Below are positions 1 to 5,885 of a stretch of 8,743 bases of DNA, in pieces. The stretch spans positions 1 to 8,743 of the forward strand of contig RHCK01000049.1 in assembly GCA_010030605.1 (NCBI GenBank). The letters run 5' to 3'. The notes beneath the pieces were generated by a model. It was given only the letters and a program-made list of their open reading frames with translations. It was not told the origin of the DNA and did not search any database. This stretch comes from Acidimicrobiia bacterium. GTDB taxonomy: Bacteria; Actinomycetota; Acidimicrobiia; Acidimicrobiales; Ilumatobacteraceae. The translations under genes and the position numbers were made by a program. Position 1 is the stretch's first letter, and each line of letters starts with the position of its first letter.

Positions 1-629
1 TGGAAGCCCGCGCGCGCGCCGCGCGATACGCACTGCTTCCCAGTGACGTGTTGACCGGACACACCGCCGACGATCAAGCCGAGACCGTGCTCGTGAATTT
101 GCTGCGCGGGGCCGGTCTCGATGGTCTGAGCGGCATGCGCGACGTCGGTGGTCCGAGCGGATCGGTGGGGCATCCGCTCTTGGCCTTGCGTCGTTCCGAC
201 ACCGAATCCGTGTGTGCGGTCATGGGCTGGACGCCGTTCCACGATCCGAGCAACGACGATGAAAGTTTGTTGCGCAACCGCATCCGCCACACGGTGCTCC
301 CCCTCCTTCACGACGTTGCCGGCCGGGACCTGACCGCGGTTCTCGTGCGACAGGCGGCGCTCTTGGCCGACGATGCCGACTTTCTGGACTCCTTGGCCCG
401 CGAGATCGACCCCACCGACGCCAAGGCGGTGGCCGCCGCTCCGGTGGTTCTGGCTCGGCGGGCGGTGCGCCGCTGGCTCGCCGATCATCACCCACCCGAC
501 GCCGCCAGCGTGGAACGGGTGCTGTCGGTGGCCCGGGGTGACGCCGTGGCGTGCGAACTGCCCGGTGGGGCTCGGGTGCAACGGACAAATCAGCGGATCT
601 CGATCACCCCTGCCCCTGAACAGGGCTAA
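1..629 (+). CDS. tilS: tRNA(Ile)-lysidine synthase TilS, 3' part (5' end outside window)
   Basis: TilS attaches lysine to C34 of the CAU-anticodon tRNA-Ile with ATP, so that the tRNA reads AUA and no longer reads AUG. The reading frame is open from base 3 to the TAA at 627-629, about 208 residues. The N-terminal PP-loop ATP-binding part lies before the window. What remains starts in the conserved stretch ending the catalytic domain (GHTADDQAETVL, then NLLRGAGLDGLSGM), followed by the family's DPSNDD...RNRIRH region and a poorly conserved, Ala/Arg-rich C-terminal tRNA-binding part. A GTG at 48 is internal to the conserved block and is not the true start. The next gene starts 9 nt after the stop, so the two are probably cotranscribed. 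The hpt gene that often follows tilS in actinobacteria is not here. The identification rests on the ADDQAET motif and is firm. Confidence 0.93.
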   Translation, partial: EARARAARYALLPSDVLTGHTADDQAETVLVNLLRGAGLDGLSGMRDVGGPSGSVGHPLLALRRSDTESVCAVMGWTPFHDPSNDDESLLRNRIRHTVLPLLHDVAGRDLTAVLVRQAALLADDADFLDSLAREIDPTDAKAVAAAPVVLARRAVRRWLADHHPPDAASVERVLSVARGDAVACELPGGARVQRTNQRISITPAPEQG

Positions 630-638
630 TGTTCGGGC

Positions 639-1145
639 GTGCCGCCGAAGCTACGAGGAAAGTGGGCCCTGGGGATCACCCCTCGGAACTTCACCTGGAT
701 CCTGAAAGACCGTCTCGCCGTCTGTGAACGACCGGGCGGTTACGGCGACAACCACCGTCGTGTGCGACGTCAAGAAGAGATCATCTGGATCCGCGAAAAT
801 CACTTCGGATGCGTCGTCAGCATCATCGCCGCCCCCCACAACTTGCACAACTACGACGAACTGGGGGTCATCCACCAGCACCGCCCGTTCGATCAGGACA
901 ACGTGGACGAATGGGCCAAGGGGCTGTTCATCGAACTTCGGCGCCTGCTCACGAGCAACGTGAAAGTTCTCGTGCACGGCGACGAGGTGGGTGACCGCAT
1001 CATGGGCGCCATGGCCGCCTTTGCCCGTTGGCACGGTCTGGTCGAGGACCCCACCGAAGCGATCGCCATTGGCGAACGCTTGGCCGGTCACCAACTGGAT
1101 CCTTCCGCGCGCGCCCTGATCCTGCGCGCCCACGAATTGCGCTGA
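639..1145 (+). CDS. Dual-specificity/tyrosine-phosphatase-like protein lacking the catalytic cysteine
   Basis: This 168-residue protein starts at GTG 639, 9 nt after tilS; no strong ribosome-binding site is visible, so coupling to tilS is likely. The layout matches the small DSP/PTP fold: an N-terminal segment NFTWILKDRLAVCERPGGYG (residues 17-36), a VVSIIAAPHNLHNYDELGV strand-loop region (about 59-77), the stretch HRPFDQDN (81-88) where the general-acid loop would lie, then KVLVHGDEVGDR (109-120) followed by a helix. That last block aligns with the P-loop signature HCxxxxxR, with H113 and R120 present but Gly114 in place of the nucleophilic Cys. Conventional phosphatase chemistry should therefore be absent. 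It may be a phosphate-binding pseudophosphatase or a scaffold, or have another role. I recognise the fold but not a named family. It is probably cotranscribed with the SDR gene 3 nt downstream. Confidence 0.72.
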   Translation: MPPKLRGKWALGITPRNFTWILKDRLAVCERPGGYGDNHRRVRRQEEIIWIRENHFGCVVSIIAAPHNLHNYDELGVIHQHRPFDQDNVDEWAKGLFIELRRLLTSNVKVLVHGDEVGDRIMGAMAAFARWHGLVEDPTEAIAIGERLAGHQLDPSARALILRAHELR

Positions 1146-1148
1146 TCG

Positions 1149-2138
1149 ATGACTGATCACCAGGGCCGGCGTGTGCTGGTGACCGGCATGGGCGGCCAAT
1201 TGGGGTCGCTGGTGGCGGCCGAGTTGGAAAAGGAGTCCTGGGTCGGGCAGATCTGTGGCATCGATGCCGATCCGCCACGACGCCGACTGTCGCGATCGTC
1301 GTTCCACCTCATCGAACCGAGCGACACCGCGCGCACCCAAGCCGTCATCGAGGATCTCGACCCTCACGTGCTCGTTCACTTGGCGGTGTGGGAACCCGAT
1401 GCTCGCGTGAATCCCTCCTTGGCCGAGCGCTACACCCGCGAAGCGGCCCATTCCATTTTCTCCGCGACGCGAGAGTGTCCGTCGCTGCAACACGTCGTGT
1501 TGCGATCGGGCATCGAGGTGTACGGACGCGGAGGACATCGGGCCGACGTTCCCGACGAGTCCGCACCCACGGCACCGACGTCGCAATATGGGCGCATGTT
1601 GGTGCAAGTCGAGCGTTCGGCCGGAGATGCGTTCAGCTCCACCAACGCCGACGTCACCGCTCTTCGATTGGCGCCGGTCATCGGTCCGCACATTCCGAGT
1701 CCGCTCGGTCGATTGTTGCGGTTGCCATTCGTGCCGTTCAACATGTTGAAGCCACCGCTCTTCTCGGTGTTGCACGAATCCGACGCGGCACGCGCATTCG
1801 TTTTGGCCGCCCAACGCACCATCGGTCAACCCATCAACGTGGTGGCCGACGGCGAGATCAGTGGCTTCGCCGCCGTGCGACGCAGCCGTCATGTTCCCTT
1901 GCCGCTGTTCGGGCCGGAGTGGACGATCACTCGTCGAATCGCGCATCTGTTCGGAGCGCCGGTTCCCGAACACGTGATGGAGGTGTTGCACAACGGACGT
2001 CGCGCCACCAGCGATCGTTGTCGGGAATTGTTGGGCTGGACACCGGACATCGGCACGATCGACGTGATCGACTCGCTGTTCTCGTGGGAAGGCGTGGTGC
2101 GCGTGCCACCGAAACAAGCATGGGAGCAGGCGTCATGA
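1149..2138 (+). CDS. NAD(P)-dependent epimerase/dehydratase-like protein (extended SDR, GalE2-like), atypical active site
   Basis: The 329-residue protein has the extended short-chain dehydrogenase/reductase layout. A Rossmann dinucleotide motif VLVTGMGGQLG (residues 9-19, TGxxGxxG) is followed by an acidic residue D39 ending beta-2, as expected for NAD binding, and by VLVHLAV (74-80), which replaces the usual HxAA block. The active-site Ser is probably S120 (VLRSGIEVYG) and the Tyr Y147 (SQYGRML). The lysine expected four residues after the Tyr is Leu151. From memory, mycobacterial GalE2 (Rv0501) proteins share this general sequence style and also lack a clean YxxxK, so this looks like a distinct, possibly non-oxidoreductase SDR branch. 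The substrate is unknown; a nucleotide sugar or isoprenoid-like ligand is only a guess. The start at ATG 1149 follows the previous stop by 3 nt. The stop overlaps the next start as ATGA at 2135-2138, indicating translational coupling. Confidence 0.85.
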   Translation: MTDHQGRRVLVTGMGGQLGSLVAAELEKESWVGQICGIDADPPRRRLSRSSFHLIEPSDTARTQAVIEDLDPHVLVHLAVWEPDARVNPSLAERYTREAAHSIFSATRECPSLQHVVLRSGIEVYGRGGHRADVPDESAPTAPTSQYGRMLVQVERSAGDAFSSTNADVTALRLAPVIGPHIPSPLGRLLRLPFVPFNMLKPPLFSVLHESDAARAFVLAAQRTIGQPINVVADGEISGFAAVRRSRHVPLPLFGPEWTITRRIAHLFGAPVPEHVMEVLHNGRRATSDRCRELLGWTPDIGTIDVIDSLFSWEGVVRVPPKQAWEQAS

Positions 2139-3007
2139 GTTGGGCCACCGCCAGCGATGGAGTGCGCTTGCACTATGAGGTGATCGGTCGTCGCAGTGCG
2201 CCACCGGTGTTGATGATCCAAGGTCTCGGAGCCGACAAGCATCTGTGGGACTTGCAACGATTCGTTCTGGCCACTCGTTATCGCGTGATCGCTCACGACA
2301 ACCGCGGTGCCGGACGAAGCGACAAACCGCTCGGCCCGTACAACTTGGCCCAGATGGCCGATGACGCGATGGCCGTGCTCGATCACGCCGGAATCGAAAA
2401 CGCCCACGTGGTGGGGGCGTCGATGGGCGGCGCCATTTCGCAGTTGGTCGGAATTCTTCACGCGGATCGCGTGCGATCGTTGTCGTTGGTGTGCACGTCA
2501 TGCAGCAACCACCAATGGCGTCGCGATCTGTTGTCGTCGTGGGCCGATCTCGCTCTGGAAAAGGGAATGTCGGAGATGACCATGCAGGCGGCGCGATGGG
2601 TGATCGGGCCGCGTTCGTTGCGTCGATTGTGGCCGGCGTTCAGTTGGCTCGGACCCGTGGCCACCTCTCGCGAAGCCCACGGCTTTCATGCCCAAGTGCA
2701 AGCCATTCTCGACGCCGACGACACCTTGAGCACGTTGCTCGGCCAGATCACCGCACCGACGGCGGTGATCGTCGGTAATCAGGACATTCTCACCCCTCGC
2801 GGCGACAGCGAGGAATTGGCCGACCGCATTCCCACCGCCGAATTGACCGTGTTGTCGGGAGCGGCACACGGTTTGATGATCGAACACGCCACCACGTTCA
2901 ATCGCGTTCTCGGTGACTTCTTGGCGCGTGCCGAGATGGCGTGGAAGAGCCAGCAAAGTCGGGTCGCCAGCGGGCGACACTTGCGCGCGGTTCCCAACGC
3001 ATCATGA
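2135..3007 (+). CDS. Alpha/beta-fold hydrolase
   Basis: The gene encodes 290 residues from ATG 2135, the start that overlaps the preceding stop. The same frame stays open far upstream, but that part runs antiparallel to no known family and overlaps the SDR gene. The protein is a typical single-domain alpha/beta hydrolase. It has an oxyanion-region QGLG (29-32), the strand VIAHDNRGAGRSD (51-63), the nucleophile elbow GASMGG (S96), an acid in GNQDILTP (D217) and a catalytic His in GAAHGLMIE (H245). Between about residues 125 and 200 lies a helical cap with many Trp residues. The triad is complete, so an active esterase, lipase, C-C hydrolase or similar enzyme is expected. The substrate cannot be read from sequence. 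There is no signal peptide, so it is probably cytoplasmic. Its stop overlaps the next ATG by four bases (3004-3007). Neighbours suggest a shared small-molecule pathway, but this is inference. Confidence 0.88.
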   Translation: MSWATASDGVRLHYEVIGRRSAPPVLMIQGLGADKHLWDLQRFVLATRYRVIAHDNRGAGRSDKPLGPYNLAQMADDAMAVLDHAGIENAHVVGASMGGAISQLVGILHADRVRSLSLVCTSCSNHQWRRDLLSSWADLALEKGMSEMTMQAARWVIGPRSLRRLWPAFSWLGPVATSREAHGFHAQVQAILDADDTLSTLLGQITAPTAVIVGNQDILTPRGDSEELADRIPTAELTVLSGAAHGLMIEHATTFNRVLGDFLARAEMAWKSQQSRVASGRHLRAVPNAS

Positions 3008-3969
3008 CCGCACGACGAGCCGTCGTCGTCGGCGCCGGTTTGAGTGGTTTGATGGCCGCGCGCACGTTGGCCGAACACGATTGGAACGTCACGGTTCTCG
3101 ACAAGGGTCGAGGCGTGGGTGGTCGCATGGCCACGCGACGCATCACGGCTCCCGACGCTCGCGTGGCGATCTTCGATCACGGCGCTCAGTTCTTCACCGT
3201 TCGCGATCCACGATTCGAATCGTTGGTTAACGAGTGGGTGCGAGTTGGCGTGGTGCGCGAATGGTGTCGCGGGTTCGCGGGCGACGACGGTCATCCTCGA
3301 TACGTGGCGAACAACGGCATGACCGCTCTCACCAAGCATCTCGCGAACGGGCTCGACGTGCGCACCTCCAACTTGGTGTTCGCCGTGAAACCGGGGACGA
3401 CCACTCGATGGACGGTGGTCGTCGACGATGGTTCGGAACTCGACGCCGATGCCGTGGTGATGACGTGTCCGTTGCCGCAGAGCTACTCACTCACCGTCAC
3501 CACGGGTGTGGAGTTGCCCAACGAATTGTTGTTGACCGACTACGACCGCACGATCGGGCTGCTCGCCGTGCTCGATGCGTCACCGGCGATCCCCGCGCCC
3601 GGTGGACTGCAGAATCCGGACGCGGTTTTCTCATGGATCGGTGACAACGTTGCCAAAGGTATTTCGCCAATTCCGGCGGTGACCTTCCACGCCAATCCGG
3701 AGTGGAGCGCCCAACATTGGGACGACGACGCCGAGACCGGACTGACCTTGCTCACCGAAGCGGCAGCTCCGTATCTGGGCGGGGCGACGATCGTGGCCAG
3801 CGAATACAAGAAGTGGCGCTTCGCGACTCCGAAGAAGTTGTGGCCCGAGCCATGCCACGCCACCGCCGATGACACCCTGGTGTTCGCCGGTGACGCATTC
3901 GCCGGACCCAAGGTGGAGGGTGCGGTCTTGAGCGGACTGGCCGCCGGCGCGGTCGTGGCGAACGCCTGA
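3004..3969 (+). CDS. Renalase-like NAD(P)/FAD-dependent amine-oxidase-family oxidoreductase
   Basis: The 321-residue flavoprotein starts at ATG 3004, inside the stop of the hydrolase gene; an in-frame GTG at 2941 would add 21 residues that overlap the hydrolase and look non-protein. Residues 6-15 (AVVVGAGLSG) form the FAD-binding GxGxxG, with D33 at the end of beta-2, followed by KGRGVGGRMATRR (34-46). The motif DHGAQFFTVRDPRF (58-71) is characteristic of renalase-type proteins. The C-terminal FAD motif FAGDAFAGPKVEGAVLSG begins near residue 294. Characterised bacterial renalases oxidise misreduced 2- and 6-dihydro-NAD(P) back to NAD(P)+, which would be a metabolite-repair role here. Other substrates are possible for this branch. 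It is the last gene of the + strand run and faces the tRNA-Ser gene, which ends 26 nt away on the other strand. Confidence 0.85.
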   Translation: MTARRAVVVGAGLSGLMAARTLAEHDWNVTVLDKGRGVGGRMATRRITAPDARVAIFDHGAQFFTVRDPRFESLVNEWVRVGVVREWCRGFAGDDGHPRYVANNGMTALTKHLANGLDVRTSNLVFAVKPGTTTRWTVVVDDGSELDADAVVMTCPLPQSYSLTVTTGVELPNELLLTDYDRTIGLLAVLDASPAIPAPGGLQNPDAVFSWIGDNVAKGISPIPAVTFHANPEWSAQHWDDDAETGLTLLTEAAAPYLGGATIVASEYKKWRFATPKKLWPEPCHATADDTLVFAGDAFAGPKVEGAVLSGLAAGAVVANA

Positions 3970-3970
3970 C

Positions 3971-3991
3971 GTTCGCTAGCCCTGTTCGCTA
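3971..3991. repeat. 8-bp direct repeat in the convergent intergenic gap
   Basis: GTTCGCTA occurs at 3971-3978 and again at 3984-3991, 13 bp apart. It sits in the short gap between the renalase-like gene and the 3' end of tRNA-Ser(CGA). A weak hairpin GAACG-CCTGA-CGTTC (3960-3974) overlaps the renalase stop. No T-run follows on either strand, so a classical intrinsic terminator is not supported. The repeat may be chance or the remnant of a small duplication. Confidence 0.4.
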
Positions 3992-3995
3992 TCTC

Positions 3996-4083
3996 TGGCG
4001 GAAGGGGTGGGATTTGAACCCACGGACGCTTGCACGTCGCACGCTTTCGAGGCGTGTCCCTTAGGCCGCTCGGGCACCCTTCC
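3996..4083 (-). tRNA. tRNA-Ser(CGA)
   Basis: The mature 85-nt body runs from 4083 (5') to 3999, with an encoded CCA at 3998-3996. The acceptor stem GGAAGGG pairs with CCCTTCC and the discriminator is G, as in bacterial tRNA-Ser. The D stem is CCC/GGG. The anticodon stem CACGC/GCGTG encloses loop CTCGAAA, giving anticodon CGA (plus-strand TCG at 4047-4049), which reads UCG. A long variable arm with stem GACG/CGTC identifies a class II tRNA. The T arm is GTGGG-TTCAAAT-CCCAC. It begins 11 nt after the tadA stop, so it is likely cotranscribed with tadA and RNase P would cut between the two. Confidence 0.96.
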
Positions 4084-4094
4084 GCTGATCGAGG

Positions 4095-4556
4095 TTATCG
4101 GCGAGAGGCAAAGAACTGCTCGAGCAAAGCGGCCGATTCGGCGGCGAGAACACCGTGCGTGACCGGCGGATTGTGATTCAGACGGGGGTCGGCGCAGACG
4201 TTGTACAGGCTGGCCGTGGCTCCGCCCTTCAGGTCGGCGGCCCCGTACACCAGATGTCCGATGCGGGCGTTCAACAATGCTCCCGCGCACATGACGCACG
4301 GCTCGAGCGTGACCACCAACGTGCAATCGTCGAGGCGCCAGCGTCCCAATGCCTCGGCCGCGTCACGCAGTGCCAGCACTTCGGCGTGGGCCGTGGGATC
4401 CTGATGGTTCTCACGCTCGTTGTGCCGGGCCGCAATGATGCGACCCTCATGCAACACGACGGCACCAACCGGTACGTCGTCGTGGTTCAACGCGTCTCTC
4501 GCTTCCTTCAGCGCCGAGCGCATCGCCTCGATGAGTTCGTTGCTCACCTGTGCCAT
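4095..4556 (-). CDS. tadA: tRNA-specific adenosine deaminase TadA
   Basis: TadA deaminates A34 of tRNA-Arg(ACG) to inosine, allowing one tRNA to read CGU, CGC and CGA. The 153-residue protein has the zinc-dependent cytidine/deoxycytidylate deaminase signature: HAE (H57, E59 as proton shuttle) and PCVMC (C87 and C90, zinc ligands). N-terminal helix MRSALKEARDAL and strand DVPVGAVV align with E. coli TadA. I chose ATG at 4556-4554. The frame continues upstream to 4637, but that part is the adjacent tRNA gene read as protein. An in-frame GTG at 4547-4545 is a possible alternative start losing three residues. The A of this ATG is also the last base of the tRNA-Ser(GGA) CCA end, so there is no leader of its own. 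Separate guanine deaminase or cytidine deaminase assignments are less likely given this N-terminus and the tRNA context. Confidence 0.93.
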   Translation of the reverse strand: MAQVSNELIEAMRSALKEARDALNHDDVPVGAVVLHEGRIIAARHNERENHQDPTAHAEVLALRDAAEALGRWRLDDCTLVVTLEPCVMCAGALLNARIGHLVYGAADLKGGATASLYNVCADPRLNHNPPVTHGVLAAESAALLEQFFASRR

Positions 4557-4643
4557 GGCGGAAGGGGTGGGATTCGAACCCACGGAGGCTTGCACCTCAC
4601 ACGCTTTCCAAGCGTGCCGATTCGGCCGCTCTCGCACCCTTCC
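4556..4643 (-). tRNA. tRNA-Ser(GGA)
   Basis: The mature body runs from 4643 (5') to 4559, 85 nt, with CCA encoded at 4558-4556. The acceptor stem GGAAGGG/CCCTTCC and discriminator G are identical to those of tRNA-Ser(CGA). The D stem is CGA/TCG. The anticodon stem CACGC/GCGTG encloses TTGGAAA, giving anticodon GGA (plus-strand TCC at 4607-4609), which reads UCC and UCU. The variable arm stem GAGG/CCTC marks class II. By hand count it differs from tRNA-Ser(CGA) at 12 of 85 positions, and the stem differences are compensated, so both genes look functional. Its last base is shared with the tadA start codon. Confidence 0.96.
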
Positions 4644-4659
4644 AAGGGTTGTGTGTCTA

Positions 4660-4665
4660 TCTATA
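4660..4665 (-). promoter_or_regulatory. Possible -10 element for tRNA-Ser(GGA)-tadA-tRNA-Ser(CGA)
   Basis: On the minus strand the hexamer TATAGA lies 16 bp before the tRNA 5' end, a suitable distance for a start site a few bases upstream of the tRNA. No convincing -35 hexamer is found 16-18 bp further upstream. The surrounding DNA is unusually AT-rich for this window. Read-through from ffs or from the exonuclease gene is an alternative. Confidence 0.22.
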
Positions 4666-4666
4666 T

Positions 4667-4724
4667 GTCTCTATCGCTATGTCTGTATCGCTGTGTGCGA
4701 ACGTCCCACGTGTGAACGTCCGTG
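4667..4724. repeat. Degenerate short tandem duplications in the ffs-tRNA spacer
   Basis: Two adjacent imperfect duplications are visible on the plus strand. A 14-bp unit, GTCTCTATCGCTAT (4667-4680), is followed by GTCTGTATCGCTGT (4681-4694), with two differences. A 15-bp unit GTGCGAACGTCCCAC (4695-4709) is followed by GTGTGAACGTCCGTG (4710-4724), with three differences. A further shortened copy of the first unit precedes it at about 4655-4666. The pattern suggests slippage or small tandem duplication in a non-coding spacer. Confidence 0.6.
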
Positions 4725-4737
4725 CCCCGAACAGACT

Positions 4738-4869
4738 CCTGCCGGATGTGGTGACGGCCAGGCGATCTGCGGCGCACGAGCGAATCCGCTGAAGGCTGCT
4801 ACCTTCCGGTCCTGACCTGATTCACGGGAACCCGTCGCACAGGACCCGACCGTCACCACACCCGGCAGG
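4738..4869 (-). ncRNA. ffs: Small (4.5S-type) signal recognition particle RNA
   Basis: The minus strand carries the conserved apical SRP RNA domain GTCAGGACCGGAAGG followed by TAGCAGCC (plus strand about 4794-4818), with the GGAA tetraloop and asymmetric internal loop that bind the Ffh M domain. The flanks form one long hairpin: 4738-4757 pairs with 4850-4869 over 20 bp with a single G-U wobble. There is no Alu-domain (6S-type) extension, so this is the small bacterial form. With Ffh and FtsY it targets nascent membrane and secreted proteins to the Sec translocon. The ends given are those of the terminal helix; the mature ends may differ by a few bases. It starts 22 bp after the exonuclease stop codon. 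A weak TANNNT box (TAGTCT, minus strand, 4894-4889) overlaps that stop and might serve as its -10. Confidence 0.93.
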
Positions 4870-4891
4870 CGCCGAATGGAGCACCGTCAGA

Positions 4892-5785
4892 CTACCTGCC
4901 TCGTGACCGCGCCAGACCAGCGGCTTTTTCCGCCAGACGTGGCGCTCCGAGGTCGGCACAGAAGTCGGCAAAGTCGGCGGTGGGACCATCCCAATGCCAG
5001 TCGGCGACGTTGCCCACCGGCACGGTGGTCACCGTGGTGGCGATCCGACGAAACAGGAAAGCCAGTTCACGATTTTCACTGAGCGACGTCGCCAACTTCA
5101 CCGCTCCGCGCAAGCCGGGAACGTCCCACTGACCCGGTGCATCGGGGATGTCTTCGATGTGTCCGTATCGAGCCAAGACGGCCGATGCCGACTTCGCGCC
5201 CCAACCCGGCAAGCCCGGAAATCCGTCGGCCGTGTCGCCAACGAGCCCCAGATAGTCGGCGATGCTCGACGGAGGCACGCCGAACTTGGCGATCACAGCC
5301 GCCTCGTTCACCAGACCGTCCTCCCCCTTGGCCATTTTGCGACGATCGATCTGCACCACTCGATCGCCAACCACGCATTGACCGAGATCCTTGTCGGGAC
5401 TGAGGATCTGCACCTGCGTCACCTTCGCATCGGCGGCCGCCACCGCCGCGGCCGATGCCAGCGCGTCGTCCGCTTCGTATTCCTCCATCGCCCACACGGT
5501 GATACCCATTGATCGCAGGGCCTCTTCGACGATGGGGATCTGGGTGAGGATCTCGGGCTCCATCCCCTCGGACGTTTTGTAACCGTCCCACAGATCGTTG
5601 CGGAAGCTTTCGATCACATGGTCGGTGGCCACACCGATGTACGTGGCGCCCTCCTGCAGAAGTTGCAATGTGGAATTCAGCACGCCGATGGTGGCCGCGT
5701 TCGGGGCGGGCGTGGACGAACGCACCGCTTGGCCGTAGTGCTGTCGGTACAGCTCGTACGTGCCGTCGACCAGATGAATGATCAC
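4892..5785 (-). CDS. Stand-alone 5'-3' exonuclease (PolA N-terminal domain/FEN family)
   Basis: This 297-residue protein corresponds to the 5'-nuclease domain of DNA polymerase I without polymerase parts. Expected roles are RNA-primer and flap removal and excision of damaged 5' ends, using two divalent metals. Metal-binding acidic motifs are visible in order: VDGTYELYR (D7), EYEADDALA (E102-D107), SPDKDLGQCV (D131, D133) and LVGDTADGFPG (D184, D187). The last runs into a helix-3-turn-helix DNA-binding motif, GLPGWGAKSASAVLARYG. All key acidic residues are present, so it should be active. The start is GTG 5785-5783, preceded by a GGAG ribosome-binding site seven bases upstream. Free-standing members occur in actinobacteria beside a full-length PolA, for example mycobacterial Rv2090 (from memory). 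The SRP RNA follows directly on the same strand. Confidence 0.92.
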   Translation of the reverse strand: MIIHLVDGTYELYRQHYGQAVRSSTPAPNAATIGVLNSTLQLLQEGATYIGVATDHVIESFRNDLWDGYKTSEGMEPEILTQIPIVEEALRSMGITVWAMEEYEADDALASAAAVAAADAKVTQVQILSPDKDLGQCVVGDRVVQIDRRKMAKGEDGLVNEAAVIAKFGVPPSSIADYLGLVGDTADGFPGLPGWGAKSASAVLARYGHIEDIPDAPGQWDVPGLRGAVKLATSLSENRELAFLFRRIATTVTTVPVGNVADWHWDGPTADFADFCADLGAPRLAEKAAGLARSRGR

Positions 5786-5792
5786 GAGTCGA

Positions 5793-5796
5793 CTCC
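5793..5796 (-). promoter_or_regulatory. Ribosome-binding site of the exonuclease gene
   Basis: GGAG on the minus strand lies seven bases before the GTG at 5785. It supports GTG as the start, which is needed to place D7 of the first metal-binding motif at the usual distance from the N-terminus. No convincing promoter for this gene was found in the 100-bp divergent gap. Confidence 0.55.
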
Positions 5797-5885
5797 GACG
5801 ATATTCGGCACGAATTCACCCATGGTTCGGGAGCGTAGTGCCGGGACGACAACCGCGAGTCATGAAGTCGGGTAACAATGGTCGG

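Noticed and set aside
614..625. CCCT-GAAC-AGGG hairpin at the end of tilS as terminator
   Set aside because: The stem is only four to five pairs, has no T-run, and the next gene begins 9 nt after the tilS stop.
651..2117. Long antisense open frame (about 488 codons) on the minus strand
   Set aside because: It lies opposite two well-supported genes, has no recognisable motif and an Arg/His/Gly/Val-rich composition typical of mirror frames in GC-rich DNA.
1388..2134. Upstream extension of the alpha/beta hydrolase frame
   Set aside because: The extension is Arg/Ser-rich, overlaps the SDR gene, and the ATG at 2135 gives a normal-length hydrolase with an ATGA coupling.
3960..3974. GAACG-CCTGA-CGTTC hairpin as a bidirectional terminator
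   Set aside because: The stem is five pairs and lacks a T-run on both strands; too weak to annotate.
4557..4637. N-terminal extension of TadA (27 residues)
   Set aside because: The extra residues are a translation of the tRNA-Ser(GGA) gene. A similar artefact occurs in frames crossing tRNA-Ser(CGA).
5778..5885. Longer N-terminus for the hemolysin III protein
   Set aside because: The added residues are Arg-rich, unlike the family, and overlap the exonuclease start codon; ATG 5862 remains possible but adds only eight residues.
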